Assembly: GCF_021134715.1 (NCBI RefSeq)
Contig: NC_060027.1
Coordinates: 2,294,001-2,358,000 of the forward strand
Direction: 5' to 3'
DNA length: 64,000 nucleotides
From: Daphnia pulex
Taxonomy: Eukaryota > Arthropoda > Branchiopoda > Diplostraca > Daphniidae
In this document: positions 11,530 through 22,640 of the stretch, piece after piece
Layout: each line of letters begins with the position of its first letter
Position numbering within the stretch: position 1 is the stretch's first letter
The notes under the pieces: generated by a model
What the model saw: the letters and a program-made list of their open reading frames with translations, nothing else
Told to the model about the DNA's origin: nothing
Database searches by the model: none
Translations under genes and position numbers: made by a program

Positions 11530-14500
11530 AAGAAAATCACCTCCCCTTTTAGCCAAAATTTGAAAATTCATTGCTGCCTTTAATCTAAGGCATTTCTAAA
11601 TTCATTGACGTTTTTATTGATAGAACTAACTATTATAAATATATGATAAATTCTATTAATATAAATACAAATTTCGCAAATATTGCAACACCTAATTTAA
11701 AATTGACCTTATGTTGTTTATTTTCAGTAAAGGTGAAATCGAAAAAGTTCTTTCCCATGTATGGTCTTACGGCCATTGATGGGTTATTGAACGTCATATG
11801 CTATTGTGATTTTTTAAATGAAACAAAATCCACAGACAGCCCTTCGGATACCTTACTAACGCATGTAAGCTGACAATTTCTTTTTTCCATAATAGAAAAT
11901 GGGCAATTACGGTCATATTGATTGTAGTTAGATGTCGCTAGCATCGCATTGTTTACCTGCACACGTCAAAACTCGAAACTTCTTGGCTTCTTGCATTTCT
12001 TTTTAAAACATAAAATGGGTGATTAGGTTTTTATTTTTAGGCTATATTTTTAGAAACTATTTTTTTTTAATCGTATCAAATTGTTTCACTTATTTTCGTA
12101 GATTGTATTTAATAATAATCTAATAGCTTTAAACTGTGTGTAATAATTTCTAAATCAGGCCCTTTTTGCGAGTCGTAAACGAACTCACTGTTCCTTGTGC
12201 GTTTCTTTTGGCTAACGATGACTTTATTTTTCAGCTACTTTGCACATCCTGTAAAAATGTATCGGCAGTGTGGTAATTTCTTTGTGATGACTGACGATAA
12301 CTATTCCACCAACAAAGCTCACTTGTTAATTGTTCGATAATTGTTTTTTTTTCCTACTAAATCTATTTCACGGAGATGACGAACATTTTTTCGTTTATTT
12401 TCGTTTTCCGTCCCACTCTATCGTCCGTGGATGCCAAGGGCTGTCACTAGGTGGCTAAATATTTCAGTGTGTTTAGGGATTGAACTATTCAGCCTGTGAT
12501 GGTAAAGGGATGTACTGGAGGGGGGGTCACCAAAGTTTTGACTTTTGAGACGAGAAACCATTTGTCGTTCTTTTACTTCCGAGACGCTGACCGAGAAGGT
12601 TACTCTAGTCATTACTGCTGGGTACTTTCATTCCTGAAATTGTTCTTCATAAAAAAAGGTAATTCCTACTCTAATTCTTAATGTTTTCTACGGTCAGTTT
12701 ACGGAAACATGGCCTTAAATTTATACTAGCCAATTCAATGTGGCCATGCCTGTTGTACACTTGGTTAAAATGTCGTCTCTTGCTGAGTGTTGCACGCTTC
12801 GTCATGTCAAAGTACTTTAGAACAGTACAAGTAATAATGTAGAGTAACTTAATGGTCCTATGACTGTTTCCACATTAAAATTCTGTAATGAGGTTTCTGA
12901 TGGAAAATTGAGCTGTTTTATTAACAATTATCAATAATTAGTAAACTAAAGTTACATGTCATTGCAAATATTTTTTGTGATGTTATGTGAATTTTGTCAA
13001 TTTGAGAGATGCCCTTGAATTGAGCTTGCGAAGACATGAACTTTCATTAATAATGATTTGAAAAGTGTCTTAACTAATCTAATTTATCTTGTGACAGGTT
13101 GGTTGAGATTGTTCTCAATGTGGGATGCCAAATCAACAAGATGAGATAAGATGCCAAGCCTCTGTGAAGAGGCCTCTACCATGTTGCGAGATGAAAATGT
13201 GCACACTAGGCAAGCTGAAATGGTAACATCTACTTGTATAAGACAACTTCCGTGGGTTAGCATCTTGTTAAATTTTAGTCTATTTGTGTTCTTTGTTTAG
13301 AATTTACTCGAGTTGGGCCTAAAATTCATGATTTAGAAGCAATTTGACAACTACCAACTGTTTACAATAAGCATTTGTGAAAAAATTTTGATCACCTTCG
13401 GAAGAGTTACAATTTGGTTTATTTGAGAATTTGTATTAAACAGAACTAAGATTATCTATTTTATAATTTTGAAATTTTATTGGTTTATTAATGTACTCTT
13501 GGCTCTTGCTTTGCAGGTTTCATTGGTTAGTGAAAGTTTGAGCTGTTCATGGTTGTGATGTTTGGTGTGGCAGTCATTTTCTGATTGAGACGTGCACTGA
13601 AATGGATCTTCTACAGACTTGCGTGTTGGTTCAACATCATACTTCCATTTACCATGTTGGTGTCCATGAGAGTTGAGCTGTTGTGCAAAATAATAGGTGT
13701 TGCCTGATGGCTTTCTGGCAATTTGTTGGTGTATTCTTCTGCTACCTGTATCCATGTTGAGGTAATGCTGGATGAAAAGTTTTATTCAATTAATAACTAA
13801 TTCTCTATTCTCGTTTCCGTTCAATCGAACGGCGCCGTTCCGGACTTGATCCATTGGTGAAGCTAAGAAGAGGTTGCTGAACTTAGTTTGGTGCTGAACT
13901 TCAAGAGATTGATAAATTATTTAGTCTTAGAGATTTTCAAATTCATATCTGTTCTCTCTTTCCCCAAGTAAACAAAATTTCCTCTTAGGTAGTTGTGTGG
14001 ATGGGGAATTGCAATGAGATTATATATTTTCTGTGAGAAGCTCAGTTAAAACCATAAAAATCTTGTGTACTGACAAATTTACATCTACCATAACAAACCT
14101 GAAATAATCAATAATACCACCTTGTTGTAAAGTAATAAATTATTGTAATCAAAACTACTGACTACTGCATTCTTTTAAATATTGAAACCATTGTACATAT
14201 TATATTGTTCCCAAAAATTATTTCACAATCGAATTAATATCCAGCCCAAATTTTTATTAAATTTTAAAATTTGCTAAAAACAACCCACCATATTTTTTTT
14301 TTACTAAGTCTTTTTCGCAAAAAATTGGCGATGTTCATTGCTCCCATATTTTTGTTTATAAAATTAAAAACAATATATCATATTATTTTACAATTTTTAT
14401 TTTTTTAACATAAGCACATATATATTTTATGGCCCCCAGGGAGGGGGGGGCCTGTGACTTTCCCAACCGCGATAATAACATGTGCCGTTATTATTTTGTT

Positions 14501-16779
14501 GGTGCGGAAAGCCGGAATTTAATCTAGCAGTTGTCGACTGTATCAAAACTGACATAGAATCAGTTTGCCACAATCGTATACTGCCCAAGTAAAAACGCAA
14601 AAGACGACAGATGAAACCAATTCAAGTCAGAAACTCACTGGCAGAGCAAAACCACAAATAAAAGGGGATAAAAATATTTCAAATCAGCACCACGGATACC
14701 ACTTGCAAAGCAAAAAACACAAATGAAAGCAGTTAAAATTTTAAAGTCAGCAATTTGGACAAATTCTGGCTCAGCTGCTTCGGAATAACTCCAGCACAGC
14801 TACTTCTGGATAACACTGGCACCACATCCTGCATACAACGGTTGAACTTTTCTTCATCACACCTTTCACCATCTGGCTGCAGCGTGCAGCGTGGTTGTTA
14901 GACCTATTGAAGAAAATAAAAAAATTACCATCAGGATACACAAGTTAACTGAACTCTTACGACAAAAGATAAGGAGTAAGACAAAACAGAATAGCTTAGA
15001 TTTCTGCAATTTTAACGAAAGAAGTAATAGTTGGAAAGGTATTCAAATTTCTACAGTAGCAAAGCAAATTGATCTCTAGTAGTAGTAGTAGTAAATAGTT
15101 GTAGGAAATCTGAAGAAAATAATTACTTTTGCTGTTGCATGGCATGAGACGTACGACTGGGTACAGGCAGCGAGACACACGAGGCACGACATTTCGGCAA
15201 ATGTACAGGCATTTTCAATTCAGGTGGCAAAGTGGTAAGATCAATCACCTGAAAATTGACACATCGAAATTTTACATTCCATTTACCTAATTAATTGACA
15301 AGAAATACCTTTTCATTTTGGGAAACGTCACGACCGGCATCTCACTTCTGCTACGTCAAGGAACAAAATGGCCGAATTTGGGCCATTGAAGACACTCGCG
15401 CCACCTGGTGGACATCAATTGGATTGCTTGCTTGCTGACAGCACGCAGCAGCTAAACTTGAATTCTTCACGGCTTCACGCCTTTCACTAACTGGCACGAA
15501 ATGAATCAAGTGAGGATGAATACCAGATTATTACTCAAACAGCTTTCCCTATGAGACAACACACAAATTATTAACTTGGCTATTTCCGATCATTTTCCGT
15601 AACTTTTTCAACATAAAAATCTATAATAGTAACAAAAAGTATGAGGGGGTTTAAGACTACAAATACAACTTACAATTTTCTGAAGAAAAGAATCATTTTC
15701 CTGCCTGTGGCCGTAAGGCAGCAGCAATGTGTTGTCTGTGTTTGAGTTAGGGTTCCAACTTCCAACTAACTTTGGCATAGGAAATATTTCAATTAATATT
15801 CACATTCATGCAATAAGGTAAAGTTAGTTGTTACCTACTACTTGAATAGAACATTCAGAAAAACACAAATCTGGTCATGTGCCCTGTGTCTTTTCACAGG
15901 ACTTCTCCCAAGTCCCAAGTTGCTGCAATTAACCTGAAGATTACCCATGGCCTGTATTATGTCAAATAATAGATAGCATGAAATAAAAGTTACAAATTTC
16001 TCAAGGAAGAAACATACTTGTCTGTCAATCCATTATTTGTAGAAAACATGAAAAAACAACATGTGTTGTCCACGCTGGGGTTAGTGATCTACCAACATTA
16101 TTAGAAATTCCAGATTACCAATAGAATATGAACTAAAAATGTAAAGAGGTATTCAAGAATTGTGACTAAGCTATTATAGGTTTTTACCTGCATCAACAGG
16201 ATAAAGCATTCAGCAGAACGGCGATTTTAATCAAAGAATTGATGGTAGGCTACTTGTAGTTTCAGTTGCCTTTCGCGTTCCTTCCTACACGCATGCTATA
16301 CGTAATAATAGAAATATGTAAGGTGATCCAACACACATACGGAATAAATCACATTACAAACAAGTTGCACATAAATAAACTTGAATTTACTGATGAATTC
16401 ATCGGTAACTAAATTAAGGAAAACTTTTGACAACCACCCAACAATCCGCCATCACATGATAAACAAGAACATCTATGTCATCTATTGGACACCTTTGACA
16501 CTTCAAGTCCCAAAAACGCGCCTTGTGAGACACAACGTAAAATTTTTGAATTGTAGTGATATTGAAGATCTTAAAAAAAATAAAACATATTGCTTTGAAT
16601 TAAAACTACTACATATATGGGATATCAAAAATGTTTTCACCGCACTGGCTATCGGGCTGCAGTTTTGCATCTGCCATGTAACTTAAAGCAATTCAGTTCT
16701 TTAGCTACTTGTATAACTTGAACGGTGCACTTTTATTTGCTTAAACCTAGCTTGAAATCTTGAGAATAGTACAGAGAAT
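11530..16779. other. Gene-poor AT-rich region
   Basis: No gene model can be supported. A short coding-looking frame starts at 13151 (MPSLCEEASTML) but ends within about 50 codons. A 92-codon minus-strand frame, 13477-13755 (MDTGSRRIHQQIAR), has no recognisable domain. A frame after a possible acceptor near 11729 (KVKSKKFFPMYG) may be a decayed exon. A G-run sits near 14441-14450. The remainder is AT-rich, unrecognised sequence. Confidence 0.4.
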
Positions 16780-17163
16780 AAAGCTCACTTGCTAGTTTTA
16801 TGCAAATTTTCCGGAAGTATACCGGAAGTAAGCGATAGCGCATTAACCATTGAGCTGCCGACAAAATAAACCAAATATTCGTGATCTCCGTGAAATTTGG
16901 GGTCGATTACGTGTAATTTTAACGAAATCCAAAATTTGGTCAAAATCGAGATTTTTCCTGAACTATAGTTCAGGAAAATTCTCAAAACCGGAAGTACGCG
17001 TACGTAGAAAAAAAAACATGAACTTTACCAAAAATTGGACGAGGATCACGAATATGTGGTTCTTTTGTGCGTCAGATGAGTATTTACTAAACTACTGACA
17101 GAAATGAGAAAACCGGAAGTAGAAAAAAAACACAAATTATTAAAAATCTAACAAGTGAGCTTT
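16780..17163. mobile_element. MITE-like element with 16 bp terminal inverted repeats
   Basis: Left arm AAAGCTCACTTGCTAG at 16780-16795 and right arm at 17148-17163 are inverted copies with one mismatch. Between them are a perfect 26 bp palindrome (16953-16978, arm TTTTCCTGAACTA), four copies of CCGGAAGT, and on the minus strand a tRNA A-box-like stretch (CAGCTCAATGGTTAATGCGC, near 16836-16857). No transposase frame exists, so it would be non-autonomous. No clear target-site duplication was seen. A degenerate tRNA-headed SINE is an alternative, but no B box is visible. Confidence 0.5.
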
Positions 17164-19159
17164 GATGTGACAGAAACTGACAGCCATTACCCAAAATTTC
17201 CAGCGAGAAATTTCTTCAGAGATGTGCAAAGTAAACGTAATAAAACTGAGTGGAAAATGATCAAAGGCTCTGCCGTCTAGCGTCAGGAAAAAGAAACGTT
17301 TATCAATAATAACATGAAAAAAATGTCCGCTCTAGCTTGTTGACACACTTAATTGAAATAAGTCAATAACTAACAATAAAAGGCAATTTGATACTCACGT
17401 AATATTCTCCACTCCAAATTTGTATCAAGTCTTCATCAAAATCCAAAAAGCCACCACCGCAGCATCACACATCACAACAGACGAAATCCCGAGGTGATGA
17501 ACTGATGATGCTTCAACAATGAGTAGAACTGTAGTAGGCAGCTTTATATTTGCTCATGTGCCTTGTCTATGCCATCTGTTAGTCAGTTAGTGATTGTAGA
17601 TTGTTCACGAAAAATCGTCTTCTGCAACCTCTAGATATCACCCTTTTAGGTTTATTCCTGTCATTCTGCACTGTGTCTTACTTGTGATAAATCTGTTTTT
17701 TTTCTGTAGGTTTCGATGACCATTGATAATTGGAGAGCAGCATAGGAATGCAACAGCTTTGTCTGGGCCAAATGCCCTACTCAATAGAAGAATCCTATTG
17801 GGAAACTTTGTCTGCTCCTAAATTACACAACACCCATCATAAGTTAATTTAAAAAATCAAAACAAGTTTTAGATTGGGATTTTGAGGTAAATTGAACTGT
17901 TTTTAATTAATAGATAACACAACATTTAGCTGATGGTTCTTATTGTATTCTTGACTTAATGTTTTTTCGGAAATTTCAGCTGAAGTTTTTGTGTGACCTA
18001 GGTGCTTGTGAGTTGTGACAATGGAGATGAAATGATCCACCAAATTTTCAATGCGAGCTATGTCTTCCAAAGCTAAATAGTTTCTACTGTCATTTTATGT
18101 TCATAATAATAATTCAGGTTAACTTTCCCTGTCAAATCGTAGTAAATCTCCAAGATGCCTTCCTCAGATCCAATTCTTTGCTGCCATCTCTTCTGCAGAC
18201 AACAGCAAAATAATGCTGCCACTCAAGAGGTTGTGATGACCTCCACTTAGTTCTTATTGCTACCATATGGTTTGAAAATTATATCTAAATATTATCTCCT
18301 TTCAGGTTAATCCCTCACCACTTTATAGTTGTTTGGAAACTGATGAGAGATTGCTGGAACTGAAGACTGATAATTGGTGTAGATGTAGATATATTACAAG
18401 TGCATTTCTGGGCTCCCTTCTTTTCTGTGGCCCCGTTTCCCTAACTACCATTAACCAACGCCCGCCGGTGGTCACTCACCCGCTGTGAAACCAGGAGGAG
18501 GGGAGGGCTCTGGTCGAACGGGGACTTGGAAGGCGCATGATCCGACGAAAACTTTTAGAGGGTCATGAGTCTAACCCGGAAGCCTAGTATGACTAATCGC
18601 TCCCCAGAAAAACTTGCCTCGCACTCTTCTCTCCTCTTCCATTTCCAGGTAATCTCCCTGGATCTACGCCGACACTGCATGTGCGAGTTTTAGCAAGCAA
18701 TCCGCCACCCAATTTGACAAAAAGTGATAGTATGTTTTCACGGAAATTGCGTCAGACGGTTGAAGCATTTTTAGTTCAACAATCTCATGTAGAAATTAGC
18801 ATCTAGTCTACTGGTGCAAATTGCGATTCTTTAAGCTTGATTAATATAGGTGATTGCGAAACAAAAATACTTCAGATATGTGAAATATTATGATAATCAG
18901 GATTCAGATTCGAGATATGTGTCATTCAAGATTTCAGAAAAAAAAAAAAAAAAAAAAAACATAATAAAAAAAAGACTAACAGCTCAGCGAAAAAAGTAAG
19001 CGCAGTAGTCGATATTGCCTCAATGTTCCCTCTGGTTAATCAAACAACGAACATAATAAACGCCGATGAATCTTGAACAGCCTTGCCAGAATTTACCCAA
19101 AGAAGGAAAACGTGGAATGTTTACCAATTTCCACTTTTAATAACGGCTTTTATATTAAT
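17164..19159. other. Unrecognised noncoding region with a poly(A) tract
   Basis: No gene is supported. A 22 bp A-run at 18938-18959 could be the tail of a retroposed sequence. The GC-richer stretch 18400-18660 differs from its surroundings and may be a transposon fragment, but no coding frame or tRNA box pair was found. A short frame at 18154 (MPSSDPILCCHLF) is closed after 32 codons. Confidence 0.35.
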
Positions 19160-19400
19160 AATGATAAGCTAAAACCAAACTACAATAACAACTACCTAGA
19201 TGGTTACCAATTATCTACTGTAATAAAACTAAATCACAGACTAAAACACTAAACGAACTAAACTAAACTAAAGCTAAATTAAAACTAAATTAAACTTAAC
19301 TAAAACACTTATCCACCGTCTAGAACACTAAAAAACTAAACTATAACTAAAAATATATTAAACTAAAACTACACCTAAACTAAAACTAGACCAGCAAAAC
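19160..19400. repeat. Degenerate CTAAA-type short tandem repeat
   Basis: Many irregular copies of CTAAA / CTAAAA / CTTAA are visible, for example AACTAAACTAAACTAAAG near 19258. It borders the large tandem array on the side that would be downstream for minus-strand transcription. Confidence 0.6.
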
Positions 19401-19636
19401 TAGATTTTTACCTTGGATAACCAAAAGAGTGATGCGAATGGAAAATAGGATTATGATATTGGAGTGACTACTGTTTCTAGATCATAATGATTTACCGTAA
19501 TTGTGAAGGTAAGGTTATATTGGAGAGGGAATAAACAACAAATCCATACTTACACACACACATTTAACACGATAAAACACTCACACAACCTTAGGCAAGA
19601 AAAAATTATACCGTACCATTTAAAGATCTTCGAAGT

Positions 19637-22318
19637 CCTTTGCTCCGGCGGGGACGATCTTGTAGTGGCGGCGGCGATCCTCCTTGGTCCTGGGTCCCAT
19701 CTAGAGTACATAAAAAAAGTATGGTTAGACACTTAGAATAAAACAATATACCTGACATCCATTGGCGAAGGTCCTAGCGTGCGGCGATCTTGAAGGGGCT
19801 CCGGTGGTTGCGGCGTCGGCGTCGGTGGCGGCGGCGATCCTCTCCAGTCTAAATAAAATCCAAAAACATAAATAAAAGAAGTTTAAGGCATTTAAAATCA
19901 AATGAAATCTACCTTCGACCCGTGGGCCAGGGTCCTATCTTGAAGCGACGATCTTGTAGTGGCGGCGGCGATCCTCCTTGGTCCTGGGTCCCATCTAGAG
20001 TACATAAAAAAAGTATGGTTAGACACTTAGAATAAAACAATATACCTGACATCCATTGGCGAAGGTCCTAGCGTGCGGCGATCTTGAAGCGGCTCCAGTG
20101 GTGACGGCGGCGGTGGCGGCGGCGATCCTCTCCAGTCTAAAGAAAATAAAAAAAACATTAATAAAAGAAGTTTAAGGCATTTGAAATCAAATGAAAATTT
20201 ACCTTCGACCCGTGGGCCAGGGTCCTATCTTGAAGCGACGATCTTGTAGTGGCGGCGGCGATCCTCCTTGGTCCTGGGTCCCATCTAGAGTACATAAAAA
20301 AAGTATGGTTAGACACTTAGAATAAAACAATATACCTGACATCCATTGGCGAAGGTCCTAGCGTGCGGCGATCTTGAAGCGGCTCCAGTGGTGACGGCGG
20401 CGGTGGCGGCGGCGATCCTCTCCAGTCTAAAGAAAATAAAAAAAACATTAATAAAAGAAGTTTAAGGCATTTGAAATCAAATGAAAATTTACCTTCGACC
20501 CGTGGGCCAGGGTCCTATCTTGAAGCGACGATCTTGTAGTGGCGGCGGCGATCCTCCTTGGTCCTGGGTCCCATCTAGAGTACATAAAAAAAGTATGGTT
20601 AGACACTTAGAAGAAAACAATATACCTGACATCCATTGGCGAAGGTCCTAGCGTGCGGCGATCTTGAAGCGGCTCCAGTGGTGACGGCGGCGGTGGCGGC
20701 GGCGATCCTCTCCAGTCTAAAGAAAATAAAAAAAACATTAATAAAAGAAGTTTAAGGCATTTGAAATCAAATGAAAATTTACCTTCGACCCGTGGGCCAG
20801 GGTCCTATCTTGAAGCGACGATCTTGTAGTGGCGGCGGCGATCCTCCTTGGTCCTGGGTCCCATCTAGAGTACATAAAAAAAGTATGGTTAGACACTTAG
20901 AATAAAACAATATACCTGACATCCATTGGCGAAGGTCCTAGCGTGCGGCGATCTTGAAGGGGCTCCGGTGGTTGCGGCGGCGGTGGCGGCGGCGTCGGTG
21001 GCGGCGGCGATCCTCTCCAGTCTAAATAAAATCCAAAAACATTATTAAAAGAAGTCTAAGGCATTCAGAATCAAATAAAATGTACCTTCGACCCGTGGGC
21101 CAGGGTCCTATCTTGAAGCGACGATCTTGTAGTGGCGGCGGCGATCCTCCTTGGTCCTGGGTCCCATCTAGAGTACATAAAAAAAGTATGGTTAGACACT
21201 TAGAATAAAACAATATACCTGACATCCATTGGCGAAGGTCCTAGCGTGCGGCGATCTTGAAGGGGCTCCGGTGGTTGCGGCGGCGGTGGCGGCGGCGTCG
21301 GTGGCGGCGGCGATCCTCTCCAGTCTAAAGAAAATCCAAAAACATTAATAAAAGAAGTTGAAGGCATTTAAAATCAAATGAAATGTACCTTCGACCCGTG
21401 GGCCAGGGTCCTATCTTGAAGCGACGATCTTGTAGTGGCGGCGGCTATCCTCCTTGGTCCTGGGTCCCATCTAGAGTACATAAAAAAAGCATGGTTAGAC
21501 ACTTAGAATAAAACAATATACCTGACATCCATTGGCGAAGGTCCTAGCGTGCGACGATCTTGAAGCGGCTCCGGTGGTGGCGGCGTCGGCGGCGGCGGCG
21601 GCGATCCTCTCCAGTCTAAAGAAAATCCAAAAACATTAATAAAAGAAGTTGAAGGCATTTAAAATCAAATGAAATGTACCTTCGACCCGTGGGCCAGGGT
21701 CCTATCTTGAAGCGACGATCTTGTAGTGGCGGCGGCTATCCTCCTTGGTCCTGGGTCCCATCTAGAGTACATAAAAAAAGCATGGTTAGACACTTAGAAT
21801 AAAACAATATACCTGACATCCATTGGCGAAGGTCCTAGCGTGCGACGATCTTGAAGCGGCTCCGGTGGTGGCGGCGGCGGCGATCCTCTCCAGTCTAAAG
21901 ACAATCCAAAAACATTAATAAAAGAAGTTCAAGGCATTTAAAATCAAATGAAACTTACCTTCGACCCGTGGGCCAGGGTCCTATCTTGAAGCGACGATCT
22001 TGTAGTGGCGGCGGCGATCCTCCTTGGTCCTGGGTCCCATCTAGAGTACATAAAAAAAGTATGGTTAGACACTTAGAATAAAACAATATACCTGACATCC
22101 ATTGGCGAAGGTCCTAGCGTGCGGCGATCTTGAAGCGGCTCCGGTGGCGGCGGCGGCGGCGGTGGCGTCGGTGGCGGCGGCGATCCTCTCCAGTCTAAAT
22201 AAAATCCAAAAACATTATTAAAAGAAGTCTAAGGCATTCAGAATCAAATAAAATGTACCTTCGACCCGTGGGCCAGGGTCCTATCTTGTAGTGGCGGCGG
22301 CGATCCTCTCCGGTCCAT
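19637..22318 (-). repeat. Nine-copy ~290 bp tandem array of paired exon-like units
   Basis: CTAGAG markers fall at 19701, 19995, 20285, 20575, 20865, 21168, 21471, 21762 and 22041, so the period is 279-303 bp, varying with GGC/GTC trinucleotide number. Read on the minus strand, each unit has block A (about 82 nt, starting ATGGGACC, ending GGGTCGAAG), then an intron-like spacer of about 65 nt (GT...TTTAG), block B (about 91 nt, starting ACTGGAGAGG, ending GGATGTCAG), then a 51 nt spacer (GTATAT...CTCTAG). The second spacer has a branch-site-like TCTAAC and a T-rich tract. All four splice dinucleotides are kept in every complete copy. Blocks A and B resemble each other, so the unit is a dimer of a ~145 bp ancestor. 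The reading frame is not maintained from A through B to A. Confidence 0.9.
22114..22318 (-). CDS. Possible 46-residue arginine-rich peptide at the array's 5' end
   Basis: The outermost array unit has an ATG at 22316-22318 (MDRRGSPPPLQDRTLAHGSK) that runs to a CGAAG|GTACAT donor at 22259. Splicing to the acceptor before 22194 continues for 26 very basic residues (TGEDRRRH, an Arg/His run, then FKIAAR) to a stop at 22114-22116. The GC-rich tracts make chance Arg codons likely. A spliced noncoding RNA is at least as plausible. There is no homology that I recognise. Confidence 0.2.
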
Positions 22319-22539
22319 GATCCTAATTACATCAACGACAAATGATGGATAAAACTTTATAGTTTTTTTAATCCACAATCAATTAAGCAAAAATAGAAAA
22401 TATACAGCTAAAACATTCAATTTAGATTGCAATTTCCTGAAAGAAAAAGGGTTATTAGTTGACACGTTAGGGTTTGGGATTGCTAAAGACGAATTTTCTA
22501 CACCACAGAGGCACCACAGTAAATTGGCAACTAACTCTA

Positions 22540-22640
22540 TCGTGAACTTAAACCTTAACTTAGCTTAACCTACAATAGCCTTAGCTTAGCTTAACGGCTT
22601 AACCTACAATATCCTTAACTTATGCTTAACTTTAACCTTA
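22540..22640. repeat. GCTTAAC short direct repeats
   Basis: GCTTAACCTACAATA occurs twice about 34 bp apart (near 22563 and 22597), within a stretch of CTTAAC/CTTAGC variants. It flanks the upstream side of the tandem array. It resembles degenerate telomere-like sequence only loosely. Confidence 0.5.

Noticed and set aside
18400-18660. Possible tRNA-derived or rRNA-like fragment (GGTCGAACGGGG)
   Set aside because: It resembles a B box only weakly; no A box at the right distance and no foldable cloverleaf was found.
19637-22318. CRISPR-like direct repeat array
   Set aside because: The unit is ~290 bp, spacers are as conserved as the blocks, and the genome is eukaryotic.
22540-22640. Possible interstitial telomere (TTAGG) tract
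   Set aside because: The units are irregular CTTAAC/CTTAGC, not a true TTAGG array.
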